NCBI RefSeq assembly: GCF_037126465.1
Contig: NC_088201.1
Span: 86,952,273-87,016,272 of the forward strand
Direction of reading: 5' to 3'
Origin: Ornithodoros turicata
Lineage: Eukaryota; Arthropoda; Arachnida; Ixodida; Argasidae
DNA: 64,000 bases
The notes below the pieces were generated by a model that worked only from the letters and a program-made list of their open reading frames with translations, was not told the origin of the DNA and searched no databases. How positions within the stretch are numbered: the first letter of the stretch is position 1; each line of letters opens with the position of its first letter. Shown one piece after another: positions 21,901 to 32,029 of the stretch. The translations under genes and the position numbers were made by a program.

Positions 21901-22240
21901 CAAATGGAACTGAGTGACCTGCAGTGCGATGCACCGATAAAGAACAAGTTCGCTGAAGTTGGTGCGGCTTCGTTTTTGTCTTACGTTGGACGAAAGTTAT
22001 CTGAAGGAACGTATGTTGTCGAGGAGAACGCTGTCGATGTATGATACAACATACATCTAATAATAATAAGTTGTGGCTTTATGTCGCAAGACAACTATGT
22101 CAACGTACGTCTTCGAGCAGGTGTTTTCTGTGGTGAACCTGAATGAGTTACACTCACTAACGAACACCTCAACGCAGTCCTCATTGTAATTGTGCAATCA
22201 TTTAATGCACGCAATAGTTAAAAGCAAGATGTGCCAAATT
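21901..22240 (+). pseudogene. hAT transposase remnant, right part
   Basis: From the second TSD copy the frame reads MELSDLQCDAPIKNKFAEVG, continuing the piece at 11450-11576. Farther on, after breaks, TLTNEHLNAVLIVIVQSFNA (about 22150-22210) matches the closing line of hAT C-termini (sLT.EHL..vLRi). The dimerisation and catalytic core lie elsewhere or are lost. It is a decayed host of PLE1. Confidence 0.65.
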
Positions 22241-23154
22241 TCCTCATGACACAGCAACTAAAAAGAATTGCTGACCCTGGGATTGAGCAACGCTAGGTAA
22301 CTCCAATATATATGTTATATGTCGTTTTAAGTTTTGTGTTGTGTCATCTATATCAGAAGCAGACTACCACAAAGCCGTGGTATGCTGCCAGCGTAGTTCT
22401 TCCACGGCTCAATGCTGCCCGCGGCCATGAATGAGTTCGGCACCCGTGACTTACGGGAAGAGAGTGCAGAAAATATATATTAGCGTGTTTGCATTCAATT
22501 CGTGCTAAAGACCTCTCTAACATGGGCGGAAGGGGGCGGAAATTGCAGAGGCTGAGGTAATAATTAAGACAAACACAACAGGAATGCCTCCCCAACGCTC
22601 AAGATATGAAAGACGGCATTTGTTGAAAACTTGTCAGATATGCCAACAGAGGTCTTGAAAAAAAAGAAGTTATTTTGTGTTTCAAATAGTATTTTTCGAG
22701 TTTGTAATGACGATGCAGCGGACGTTCTCTATTATCCAATGACGTATGGCAGATATTTTTATCTGGAGCGCCACATTCCGGAAATAGCACTGGAAACTGG
22801 ACGAAATTTCGAAGATCTCGAAGAAGAGGTACCGCGCACAGAAACACGAAACTTTGTTGATTACGGGTAATATACCACAGAATAAGAGGCGTGGTTATTT
22901 TACCTGCGAATCGCAAGAAAAATGAGTTAAAAACTTGATTTATTGATTCGTTCGTGCCCAAGAACAGCCACAGGGGCCTTGGTGTTGGTGCACATAAAGA
23001 GAGGCAGAGAAGTAGCAATTACCATACAATGGCAAATACCGCAGATACATCCTAAACGCGCACAAATACGTACAACACAACGACAGAATACAATACAACA
23101 CAATGAGTACTCGCAAATAGACATTGAGTGAATTAATGAAATTGAATGAATTCG
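22241..23154. other. No recognisable gene
   Basis: Open frames near 22599-23018 (minus) and 22631-22870 (plus) overlap each other and resemble nothing I know. The sequence is AT-rich. Confidence 0.4.
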
Positions 23155-23370
23155 TGCCAGTACAGGTAACAATCAGTAAATAGAAGAGAATCAAAGAGAG
23201 AATAGATAGAGAATAAAGAATCTATAGAGAATACAGGTAACCACAATGCGCTAGGGTATTATACAGGTAACCTGAAGGCACTAAACTATGATAACACCAA
23301 CAATGATAATACTGTAATAATACAGGTACCCGGAACGCACTAAACTATGATGCGCTATGATACACAGGAG
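23155..23370. repeat. Degenerate minisatellite (ACAGGTAACC / AATAGAGAATA)
   Basis: ACAGGTAAC-type words recur near 23162, 23234, 23262 and 23324. 'GCACTAAACTATGAT' appears at about 23277 and 23336. AGAGAATAG-type words fill 23180-23232. It is an irregular tandem array with no coding value. Confidence 0.6.
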
Positions 23371-24485
23371 GCAATGACACGCTTGAATGCAAGCAAAGCC
23401 GAAACTGCGTTTTTTGCACGGAGCGCAATATTGGCTGTTGAATGGCGTTAACCCAACACAGCTAAGATAATTAGATAGAGAGAGAGAAGTACCATAATCC
23501 AGTATGTTGAATCTGCCGTTAGCTGTCTTGAGGTTGTGAAAACCCGAATGAAAAACGCTGCGCTAGCTAGCTGATGTATATCTTTTTCCTGCCAATTTAA
23601 ATAACTTTTTGCCAATAATCACTTGCGTCCCGAAGATTTTTCTACTCCACCAGAGCGAGGCGCCGCAGTTAATGGCTTACAGATTACATTTTTCAATGGG
23701 CGCTTTCCTTATTTCTTCATCTCTTAACAACAGTCGAGAACAAAGACCCCCCTGCACCTGATGTGGTGGAGCATTCCGCATTGTCCTATCCTTTAAATCA
23801 AGAGATTATGGCAGCTCATTAGCAGAATATGGATTTACAAAATACAATTTCGGCGTAGCATTCTTCACAACAGCAACGACAGATACCACAGCGCATTCAT
23901 CACTAGACAATAGAATTACATAATTGACAAACCTTTTGAGGCAAACCAAACAGCTTTGTCCGGAAGTTCTACAGAAGTGATTAGCAAACCATCTTTTGCC
24001 TATAGGCTTCGTGCATGTGTAACTGCGGCTGACAGGCCCGGTCGCCGTGTCGCGGCGCTCGCCCGAGTGAGCGCCGTGTCGTTTTCTCAATGAAAGACAT
24101 GGAAGGCCGCCATTGCAGTACGGGTAGCCGCTAAGGGTATAGGAACTGACAGGTACGGCAGTTCACCACCAGACAAAGTTTTATGCCTTTCCCAGCACTC
24201 CATATGAAAGACAACGAAGGGAACACTACGGGGGGGATATATTTATTAGACGAAAGGAAAAAAAACGCGGGAAAGCGAACACTGGATTCGACTTGTACGC
24301 AGGCAGAAGTGCAGAGAGAACCGCCGCCGCCTAGATGCATGTGTAGGTAACGTGAAAGCGTGTGAAATATCTAATTTTACAGTGCAGATGGATCCCACTG
24401 GAGACCTGCAGCGCATTCCATAATCTGTAGTGCGCATTTTTTGGGGAAACCAAAGTCTAATGAGAAGGACAGCCCAAGCTACAAC
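23371..24485. other. No recognisable gene
   Basis: A GA-rich patch lies near 23476-23490. A minus-strand open frame at 23806-24090 has several Cys residues but no family that I recognise. Confidence 0.4.
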
Positions 24486-24526
24486 CCTTCCATCTTTCCA
24501 CACATGTGGGGTGGAAAGATGGAAGG
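24486..24526. repeat. Perfect 16-bp hairpin
   Basis: CCTTCCATCTTTCCAC (24486-24501) pairs perfectly with GTGGAAAGATGGAAGG (24511-24526) around a 9-nt loop. It stands alone; neither TSD nor gene context explains it. Confidence 0.75.
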
Positions 24527-25193
24527 AGGGCATTTCATGGGCAAAAGGACATTTCTTTTGTTTGGTCTTTTTTTGGTATCGCGTATGTGAGATGGAGATG
24601 TTTCATGGAGTTTCAGAACTCGTCATAAAGCATTCTTGCAAATGCATTTCTCACTGTGTAACTCTCGAAAAGCATGACTCCCTGCATGTTGCCTTGAAGA
24701 CGGCTGCTTGCAATTGCTGTCATGTGAAAATATGCAAAGTGACACGAACTTCCACTATGCAATGTTTGTTCCAGAAAAAAGCGCCGGATGGATGTTGTGA
24801 AACAAATACAGGAAGTACGACCTGCATCTCTGCCATGCTGCATTGATCTAGATGAAATGCCTGCCACAAGCGTCGGCGAGTGTACCCCTCACCAGGATGT
24901 CGTGCCACCCACTGAATGTAAAACTGTAATTATGTGTATAATATTCTCAGTGCTCGAACCTGTAATATTTTTTCTTACTGTGCATGGCAGTGTTTAAAAC
25001 TATCATTTGCTTTCTTCCCTTTTGCAGGTGGCAACAATGAACACTAGGAGGACTTCGTTGGTGGGGTTGTTCTGTTTTGTTCCCTTGAAGGTGGAAATGC
25101 ATCAACTTAGGCACATCACACGGCTGCAAGAGAAAGGCAACGTCATGCATCCCACTATGTCAAAACAAGCAGTGTGGTCCCAATTGCAAAGAG
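24527..25193. other. Unassigned; possibly 5' part of the adjoining transposon
   Basis: A plus-strand frame near 24600-24840 is rich in Cys and His (NCCHVKICKV and neighbours). It could be a decayed zinc-binding N-terminus of the transposase that starts at 25322, but similarity is too weak to claim. Confidence 0.35.
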
Positions 25194-25202
25194 CCATTCT
25201 TT

Positions 25203-25258
25203 GGATCAGATTGAGGTTTTACTGGCGCATGAGCAGCTAAGGCTATAATGCGCCAACA
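25203..25258 (-). mobile_element. 56-bp LINE 3' tail insertion
   Basis: On the minus strand this is GGCGCATTATAGCC...ATGCGCCAGTAAAACCTC, the extreme 3' UTR of the A-D LINE family. It is flanked by a 9-bp duplication, CCATTCTTT, at 25194-25202 and 25259-25267. It is one of the shortest possible 5'-truncated insertions, or a SINE using that LINE tail. Confidence 0.8.
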
Positions 25259-25321
25259 CCATTCTTTTGTGGTTACAGTTCACTGTCGGGACGGGAAAGT
25301 ACGCTGCAAGATCTCACGGCG

Positions 25322-26083
25322 GTGACATTTCAGGTATTTGTCATGTTGCTCACCATACTGCCAGACAACTCGAGGAGGCCTCATGAACTGCCTTTACAGG
25401 ACAAACTGCTGCCTTTTCTCATAACAAGGAATCATGGCACTCCATTTTCCTTTTTCAGTGCAATCTTTGGTGTACACAGCACTGCTGCATCCCACATCTT
25501 CCAGCATCCAGCAGCTAAGGACTGCAACTAGATGGAGGACATTTTGGTCACTACGGACTGCCATTCAACGAACAATGCTCACCAGTTTCTGTAGACTGTA
25601 CCCAGAATGCAGGTTCATCATAGACTGTACAAAGTTGAAAACGGAGACGCCACCCTCTGTGGAGTAACGTAACATGTGGTGCTCCAACTACAAAACAGCC
25701 TACACAGTAAAATACCTCATTGGCATCGCACCAAATGGGCTGATTACATTTGTGTCTAAAGGGTATGGTGGCCGAGGTGTAGATGCAGAAGTAATAGTTA
25801 ACTCATGTTTTTTCCTCTGTTGGAGCTTAGAGACGTCGTCCTTGCCGACAAGGGATTTCCAGGAATACGTACTGGTGTGGGATCTTAGCAAGCAACACTT
25901 GTCATGCCCCCATTTGCCACAAATCCACAATTTACAGAGTCTGAAGCTGATGCAACGTACAAAACAGCGCCAGTGTGCATCCAGGTAGAAAGGCTGATAC
26001 AAAGATTGAGGATATTCGATGTATTAAATCGTATGACCCCACATGAACTTACTCCATTCCTTGATGACATACAGTACGTGTAG
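25322..26083 (+). pseudogene. DDE_Tnp_4-type transposase, decayed
   Basis: Pieces in several frames line up in family order. A helix-turn-helix region contains LPLQDKLLPFLITRN and FFSAIFGVHSTAASHIFQ (25380-25500). CRFIIDCTKLKTETPPS holds the first D (25600-25660). SNYKTAYTVKYLIGIAPNGL and ITFVSKGYGGRGVD follow (25680-25790). VVLADKGFPGIRT holds the second D (about 25835-25870). CIQVERLIQRLRIFDVLN holds the final E (about 25975-26030). At least two frameshifts and stops (for example the TAA near 25664 and the TAG near 25888) disable it. This layout is found in THAP- and Harbinger-related transposases common in ticks. Confidence 0.8.
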
Positions 26084-26195
26084 AAGGCAACATTTCCTTG
26101 AGCTTGAGGAGGGACGATAAGGACGGAAAATAGCAACAAGACAGGACGAGGCTCAGCCTCTTCCTGACGTGATGGTAGCATCGCCTGTCTGGAAG

Positions 26196-26870
26196 GTGCA
26201 TGTCCCAGCTTGCATGTAAACTGCCCACCGTGCAGCTGTTGTAGCGGGAAAAAATATGAATGAAGTCGGCCCAGTGTGAAAAATGTGAATGAAGTTGGCC
26301 CAGGTGGGATGGTAGTATCGCCTGGCTGGAATGACAGCGTGCATGTCCCAACTTGCATGTAATCCGCCCACCGCGCAGCTGTTGTAGCGGGAAAAAATAT
26401 GAATGAAGTCGGCCCAGGGTGAAAAATGTGAATGAAGTCGGCCCAGCTGTTGTCAGTGTGCATGTCGCTACTTGCGTGTAAACCGCCTACCACACGGCTG
26501 TTGTAGAGGGAAAAACTGCGCGAGTGAATTTGGCCCAGGTTGAAAAATGTGAATAAAGTCGGCCCAGGTGTGATGGCACCATCGCTTGGTGTGGTTGCCA
26601 GTGTGCATGTCGCTACTTGCATGTAAAGTGCCCACGCGCCACCTGAAAGAAAAATGCGAACGAAGTCGGCCCAGGCGGAAAAATCGCCAAAGAAGTCGGC
26701 CCAGGATGAAAAATGCGCAACGATAAGGGCACGCTCAGCCCTTCGGCCCGCTGGTAAGCACTCGGACTGCCCCTCACCTGCGCGCCACCCACCGCGCGCT
26801 GGAAAAAAATCGCAAAAGCAGTCGGCCCAGGTTAAAAAGTGCGCAACGGTAAGCAAATGCAGTGCCCTCC
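26196..26870. repeat. GGCCCAG-rich minisatellite, block 1
   Basis: Units of 117-146 bp start GTGCATGTCxC at 26196, 26339, 26456 (GTGTGCATG) and 26602. Each holds CTTGCATGTAAACCGCCCAC-like text and two or three copies of GAAAAATGTGAATGAAGTCGG followed by CCCAGG. Nine GGCCCAG words occur. It starts right after the transposase at 25322-26083 and may be its repetitive end. A long minus-strand open frame here is only a translation of the repeat. Confidence 0.85.
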
Positions 26871-27354
26871 GCCAACGTGCCGACCACGGATCACTTCACA
26901 AGAACGTGATTAATTAAATTTGTGCCATATTGGAATATTCAACTTAGCTATTGTGCTTGAAGTTACATACATCTATCAACTTTGTAATTAAAACTCCACT
27001 ATGGTGCTCACATGTAATAATGTGAGACTTTTTATAATAAAACTTGTCATTTTGATTGTAATCGTATTGATTAAAAATATCTTCTTTGATTAAATGTGCT
27101 ACCCCATTTTAATTCTGATTCATTGAAAAATTGTGTGTATGAACGTTTATATGAAAATATTGTGTATGATGTGTGATACCCTTTCAATGCTATAGCATCA
27201 TACCTGTAAAAAGTATATTCTTTATTATGTGTATTGTATTGTGTTTCTTCTGCTTCAGGTTTTTTGGCTGGGTTTTTCTCCTTCACACAGAGTCATAACA
27301 TAATTCCCGGAACTAATGACTTTAATACATATATTTTCACTGGTACTTTTGTGC
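26871..27354. other. AT-rich spacer between repeat blocks
   Basis: This is strongly AT-rich with no gene. It splits the two blocks of the same minisatellite, so it may be an insertion into the array or part of a longer unit. Confidence 0.5.
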
Positions 27355-27640
27355 ATGGCTATCCTTTGCATGTCGATATTTGCATGTAAACCGCCTACTA
27401 CACACCTGTTGTAGCGGGGGGGAAATTTGCAAGTGAAGTGGGCCCAGGTGTGTAGAAGTGGGCCCAGGCGGAAAAATTACGAAAAAAGTCGGCCCAGGCT
27501 GAAAAAAATGTGCGAGGGTAAGCGCGCGCAGCCCTCCGGCCACGCGCCGCCCACCAGCAAGCGCGCGAGCAGTCCTCCACCCGAGGGCCACCCAACGGGC
27601 GCGGGAAAAAATACGCGAGTGATGTCGGCCCAGATGCTGT
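27355..27640. repeat. GGCCCAG-rich minisatellite, block 2
   Basis: Same unit as block 1: TTGCATGTAAACCGCCTAC, then four GGCCCAG words and the GCGCGC-rich end also seen near 26740-26800. It shows that block 1 once continued, or that the element has repeats at both ends. Confidence 0.8.
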
Positions 27641-27740
27641 GGGGGTTCGAACCAGGCACCTAGGGTCCGCGCTGGACCGCACCGTATACTACTGACGTTA
27701 TCCACGAATTCGAGCGAGGCGTCCAGCCTACGTGACTAGA

Positions 27741-27805
27741 TTGAGGCCTTCTATGTATTTGTCCCTTCTACGTTGTTCCAGCCTCAGAACATCAGTTCTT
27801 TCATG
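27741..27805 (+). mobile_element. SINE tail, copy 2
   Basis: TTGAGGCCTTCTATGTATTT through CAGCCTCAGAACATCAGTTC to TCATG repeats the tail of copies 1 and 3. Upstream, GGGGGTTCGAACC (about 27640-27655) is a B-box-like sequence, so a variant tRNA-type head may be present, but it does not align with copies 1 and 3. Confidence 0.65.
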
Positions 27806-28059
27806 TAGATATACTTGTTGAGCGTGTTACGTAGGGATGTGGTTTCCGAACTCAAAGAGATGTCGCCGAAAGAACTGGGTGCACGGTGCTCCAATAAGAG
27901 GGACGTGGCTTCGCGTTCGCTCATTATGGGAGGGTCCCCGTTCACGCGTGGCCTGGCATGCATCGCACGATGCGAGAGACGTGTCCAGCGCCTGATCGAG
28001 TAGAGGGTCCAATTCCAGGGATTTCACGTCACGTTACCGAAGTTGTATCGTGATTTATT
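27806..28059. other. Unassigned, possibly Polinton sequence
   Basis: A minus-strand open frame (27827-28027) has paired Cys residues (CDACQ) but no family that I can name. Its position beside Polinton remnants makes common origin plausible. Confidence 0.3.
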
Positions 28060-28351
28060 TTACGCGAAAGAAACGTTCAATTCCGAAAGGGCTTCCCTCA
28101 AATCCGTTTCCAGATCCGAGGTAACATGAAAAGACTTTTTGCTTTCGACCGTTTCCTCGAAAGAAACCTCGAGTTTCGTATCCGATATTTTAAAAATCAT
28201 TGCTTATGTTAAGATCCAACAGGCCGACTTTATAGTGATCCGAAAGCTGAAGCGGACTATCGAAAGCTACCGAGAAGGCATTGAGTTTATTCGAGGGAAA
28301 CTTGCCCATGTAGACGTTGGAGAGGAGGCGAACGTAGATGTCCGATGTCAT
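28060..28351 (-). pseudogene. Polinton/Maverick structural protein N-terminus, decayed
   Basis: From 28351 on the minus strand the frame reads MTSDIYVRLLSNVYMGKFPS, then LSDHYKVGLLDLNI. The pattern (a short start, Y(V/L)xLxSN....xxPxN, then a LSDxWEVGLxE-like line) is typical of a virion-type protein of Polintons and adintoviruses. A frameshift near 28190 moves the frame; MIFKISDTKLEVSF continues to a stop at 28060. Only the first third of the family length is present. It is an endogenous virus-like relic and non-functional. Confidence 0.6.
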
Positions 28352-28524
28352 TTCCCAATCTCGACTACGTCGCTGCTCGGGACCCAACTGTCGCCTTCTT
28401 TGTTGTACCCGAGCCATCGAACCAAGGAAAAACTCTGACCGTCGACTTTCTTCTTTCTCAACACTTTAGTTACTGGCCACTTGTGGTCGTCGTCGCGGGT
28501 CACCTGTCGGGTCACCGTCGCGGG

Positions 28525-29040
28525 TCAACATCTGTTCACTTCCTTACCCTGGCAACCTTCCAGGTGCATGACGGGAGGGGAGGTGTCTCTCAGGCGGGAG
28601 ACGGTGAAAATCTGAGGTGACCAATTCCCTTCCGAGATCTTTTGAAAAGCTTTTCTGTGCAGTAGGACCCTAATTTTATCCCCAACTTTAAACTTCTTTT
28701 TCACGGAGAGTACGACGAGCTTACGTTTTATTTTATTGAACAGTTGCAATTCCTTTTCGAAATTTACTTTGGACAGGCTGATACCCACCGTTCTGTGTTT
28801 GGTGTTGTTGTAGTCGCGCATGATTTTGGGAAGCGCGGAAACAAAGTGGTATTTTCTGGTCACCCTAAAATACCTGAATATTCCGTCAAGCAAAGGTCTT
28901 ATAAATCGTTCGGCTTGTGAAACCTTGATGGGTGAAAACGTGGAATAGAGGACCACCATTTTTCGTGGGAGGTATTACTTGATAGTCGTGTTGTAAAATT
29001 CCCCTCCTCTATCGCAAAGGATGCGTGTAGGAACGTTACC
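28525..29040 (-). pseudogene. Polinton/Maverick integrase C-terminal half, decayed
   Basis: Minus strand: ILCDRGGEFYNTTI (about 28985-29030) holds the second catalytic D and surrounding GxEF of an rve integrase core. A TAA follows near 28978, then SQAERFIRPLLDGIFRYF with the catalytic E, a YNNTKHRTVGISLSKV line, a FKVGDKIRVL segment and a WSPQIFTV end. This order (core, linker, chromo-like C-terminus) is that of Polinton integrases, which insert the linear element's ends into the genome. The first catalytic D is missing and stops interrupt it. It lies 5' of the structural remnant on the same strand. Confidence 0.8.
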
Positions 29041-29265
29041 TTCACCAAAAAAGTCGTATCATCGCCTTTTTCATTCCGGCAGGACGTTTTTTCTTTAGCG
29101 GGAAGGTGCGCATAAATAGGGAGAGTGATTTATAGAAATTTCCGCTAGGGGAACACCTACATACCAGTTACCGTTCCTATTGCCCGTTCGTTCAGATAAG
29201 CTATCTCAACGGGGAGTAGACGTAACGGTAACCGGCGTTGAAATGCTTGTACTTTGAAAAGTCGA

Positions 29266-29451
29266 CGAGATCCATTTGCGATGAAAGATGGAAGTCACTG
29301 AAAAGGTTAGCCAGCTGTAGGTCTCGAACCCCCATCTTCTGGATTGCCTGTCCAGGGCTCTACCAATTGAGCTTAGCTAAGCATGTATTTGTCCTTTCTG
29401 CGTTGTTCCAGCCTCAGAACATTAGTTCTCTCATGCTCGAGATCCATTTGC
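29266..29451 (+). mobile_element. SINE copy 3 with inverted 5' part and 14-bp TSD
   Basis: The TSD CGAGATCCATTTGC lies at 29266-29279 and 29438-29451. Between them, 29280-29380 is the tRNA-like head in reverse orientation. It includes an A box region (TAGCTCAATTGG) and a B box (GGTTCGAGACC) when read on the minus strand. 29381-29437 is the tail in forward orientation. Copy 1 (2632-2786) has head and tail in the same direction. An inverted 5' part next to a forward 3' part is the signature of twin-primed target-site reverse transcription. Confidence 0.88.
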
Positions 29452-29452
29452 C

Positions 29453-29904
29453 AGACGTCGTTTATCTTGAGGGAGATGATGCATCTCCTGTTAAACTTCT
29501 TCTCACTGGATCGTGGAGAGCATATGCGTGCAAATTGCTGAGTCTTTCTCAACGTCCTTTTGCTCAAGTGACATGCTTTTCTGTAACCTTCCATGCCACC
29601 CAGTCCCTTTCTTCCTGTCCTTATATATATATATCCTTCCATATGTCGACCACGCTACTGAGGCTTGCTGTTGAGGGTCGCAAGATTGGGGCAGGGAAAT
29701 GAGGCATAGTAGTTTCGAGACTTTCGGGAACCAGGAAGATTTCTTCCCCAACTTACGTTGTAACAAATAAATGACCAGTTCGTAAACGGAGGAGTGCCAA
29801 ATAGGCTTGCCCGACACGGAGACGTCACCCTCTTCATCTCAGGAGTTGACCTTTATTATTTCCGCCCTTTCCATTTCCACTTCCTCTCGATCGACGTCTG
29901 GAGA
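29453..29904. other. No recognisable gene
   Basis: An AT dinucleotide run lies near 29624-29634. Open frames here have no family resemblance. It may still be Polinton sequence into which the SINE inserted. Confidence 0.35.
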
Positions 29905-29938
29905 GGAGTAACCCGATTGAAAAAAAAACATAAAAGTC
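29905..29938. repeat. Terminal end of a TIR element split by PLE2
   Basis: CCCGATTGAAAAAAAAACAT followed by AAAAGTCCATA matches the reverse complement of 52120-52160 (CCCTACTG, a longer A-run, CATACAAGTCTCC). The element continues after PLE2 at 39582. This suggests one family of non-autonomous elements with polyA-containing TIRs. Confidence 0.65.
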
Positions 29939-30072
29939 CATATAGATTATGTAGATGGGTAGAAATCCAGCGAACCGGTAGAGATGTAGGAAGGGAGTTG
30001 CCTCACGACAGAAGCCGCCGATATTTCGAACAGAGACTGTTCTTCTTCTGGGCACCATCCTCATCATTGGCA

Positions 30073-31617
30073 CCCACACAACCACTGATGTCTCGATGAC
30101 GTCCTGAAATGGTCAGAATGTCTTCGTCAAAAAGTGACATAAATAGGATGTCCTGTGGATGTCTACTTGCGATGTCCGGAGGGACAATAAGACCATACGT
30201 CCTGCAGATATCCTGCCGTCATCCTGTGGCTCATGTCTCGTGTCAAATCAGAACTTCCGTGTAAAGTCATGTGGGATGGATTCCCTAAGTACGTGGTAGG
30301 TGTAATTCTCTTCAGACATGCATGCCACGTTAATAAAACAATGTGTCGCCCAGGACGCAAATGCCCCGCCTCCTGTCCCCCTCCTTCCTGGTGTCCTCTC
30401 TGCATCTGTCCACATCTGAACGCCACTGAAAGCCACAGTTGCTTCGTGGCGCTAACGCTGAATTAAAAAATAAATAAAAATAAAACAATGTGCATATTAG
30501 CATTATAGCAAAACAGCTTGAATAAATGAAATTGATCGGCAAAATAAATTGTATGTGCTACATAATGTCTAGCCTCTATTTGACATACTACAAAAATATT
30601 TTAGTAATAAGCCAAAACTCATTTTATTTCCTATATGATTTTACATACCCGCACATGTGGATATGTTGGATGATACAGACTCTCTGGGACACTGAGATGC
30701 TCAAAGACACAAGTATATATGTAAGGTATGAAGCAGGGAGTCTTGCCTCAATTGGATCCCACTAATCAATCACTTTAGGCTAATTATGTGTAGTTCCAAA
30801 TAGTACAGAACAGAACATAAAACCAAATGTACAACAGTATATTAAAATGGTTAATGTCCAGAGCATCATCGTACGGACTGTGGTTGTAGTTTTTTGGCAA
30901 ATTTCACTGCAAGATTTGTGCGCCAACGTAAGAGCAGACAGTTCTATTTTTGTCTACTGAAGTGCCTGACATTCAAGTGTATTGACAAGAGTAGGACCTC
31001 TGAAGTACTTCACAAGCTGTGATGAAACAGATAGCATCAAATGCAATGAGGTATCAAAAGTGCCATTGTTTCTTGTCACTTAGGCAGTAGTTGTCATTGC
31101 ATTATACAGTTTGTGGGAAATGTGCTTCGGTACTATTGCCTGCCTAAAATATGCCTCAACATTGCTTGGTGGCAGTTAGTGTTTGTGCTATCCTTTACAC
31201 TACCCTGTGATATCCTGATGTTAAGATGGAAGCAGTTCTATTTTTTGTGTACTGAAGTGTCTGGGCAGGCTTGCCTTATGAGTAACCCTTGTTAACTTTT
31301 GTATGGAAGCATAGAATACTGAATAAAATTTCTAGTCACTGTGAACAGGCATGTGTGATGGAGCGGCTTGCATTATAAGGTGTATATATAGCATAGGGGG
31401 GAGGGGGCATACTACATTAACGTCCTGGAATGCCCAGGAAAACATCCTGAAACACCCAGAAAATCGTCCTGAAAATGTCATAAACGACGTCACGAGGATT
31501 GCCCAAACCAAGTCCCAGGCTGTTGCAATGACAGTACGAATGATGTCCCGTAGTACGTCAGTCGGACTATTCGGGATATTTTATGGACGTCCTCAAGATG
31601 TGCGTTGGTTGTGTGGG
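30073..31617. mobile_element. Non-autonomous TIR element, 1545 bp
   Basis: It begins CCCACACAACCA and ends TGGTTGTGTGGG, a perfect 12-bp TIR. CA flanks both sides (30071-30072 and 31618-31619). The PLE terminal repeat elsewhere reads CATTGGCATGG without interruption, which proves the insertion. Both subterminal regions (30080-30250 and 31430-31610) are packed with ATGTCC, ACGTCC and CATCCTG words. The AT-rich middle has no transposase. The superfamily is unclear: a 2-bp duplication fits CACTA-like or Tc1-like groups, but neither end sequence matches them well. Confidence 0.8.
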
Positions 31618-32029
31618 CATGGTATTTAAGGGGTTAGGTGTGACGTGTTTAAAGGTTCATGTGAATTGTGGGTCAACAGCCCCGAGGGAAGAAAGGGTCC
31701 GTACGGGCTTCTATGGCCGGAGTGAATGGCCGCTTTGTTAGAGTGTGGAGGGGATTATGTGAACGTACTGATCTAGGCTTCAGACCGGTTACAGAAAAAT
31801 GGGAGGTTCACGGACACGTGGACGAAACGGGACAACAGGCAAGAATTTGCAAGCATAGCGAAAGATAAGGAGGTCAGTGGTTACGTGGGGGAAAATTCCA
31901 GAACGAGCAAAGCTTTGTTTTTTTTTAATATTAGTAATACAAAGTTGTGGCAAGCAATAAAGAAAGCAGAAAGCAGTGGCCATGCAGAACATAACAGATG
32001 ATAATGGAGATAGAAGGGAAAAGCATATT
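31618..32029 (-). repeat. PLE2 terminal repeat and 3' UTR
   Basis: This is the reverse complement of the PLE1 block 21368-21785, including GGGCTGTTGACCCACAATTC and CTGTAACCGGTCTG. With 29954-30072 it forms the complete 3' pseudo-LTR, split by the 1545-bp TIR element. Confidence 0.85.

Noticed and set aside
22599..23018. 139-codon minus-strand open frame
   Set aside because: Overlaps an opposite frame of similar length, hydrophobic by base composition, no recognisable domain.
25885..26856. 323-codon minus-strand open frame
   Set aside because: Its residues (repeated WADF, GPTS, FPA words) are just the translation of the GGCCCAG minisatellite; no domain or start context.
26196..27640. CRISPR array
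   Set aside because: Repeats are imperfect, long and variably spaced, without unique spacers of constant size; it is a eukaryotic minisatellite.
29300..29380. Functional tRNA gene
   Set aside because: A and B boxes are present on the minus strand, but the acceptor stem does not close and the sequence is the head of a SINE bounded by a TSD.
29373..29642. 89-codon minus-strand open frame
   Set aside because: It is the translation of the SINE tail (LRLEQRRKDKYM also appears from the other copies); not a gene.
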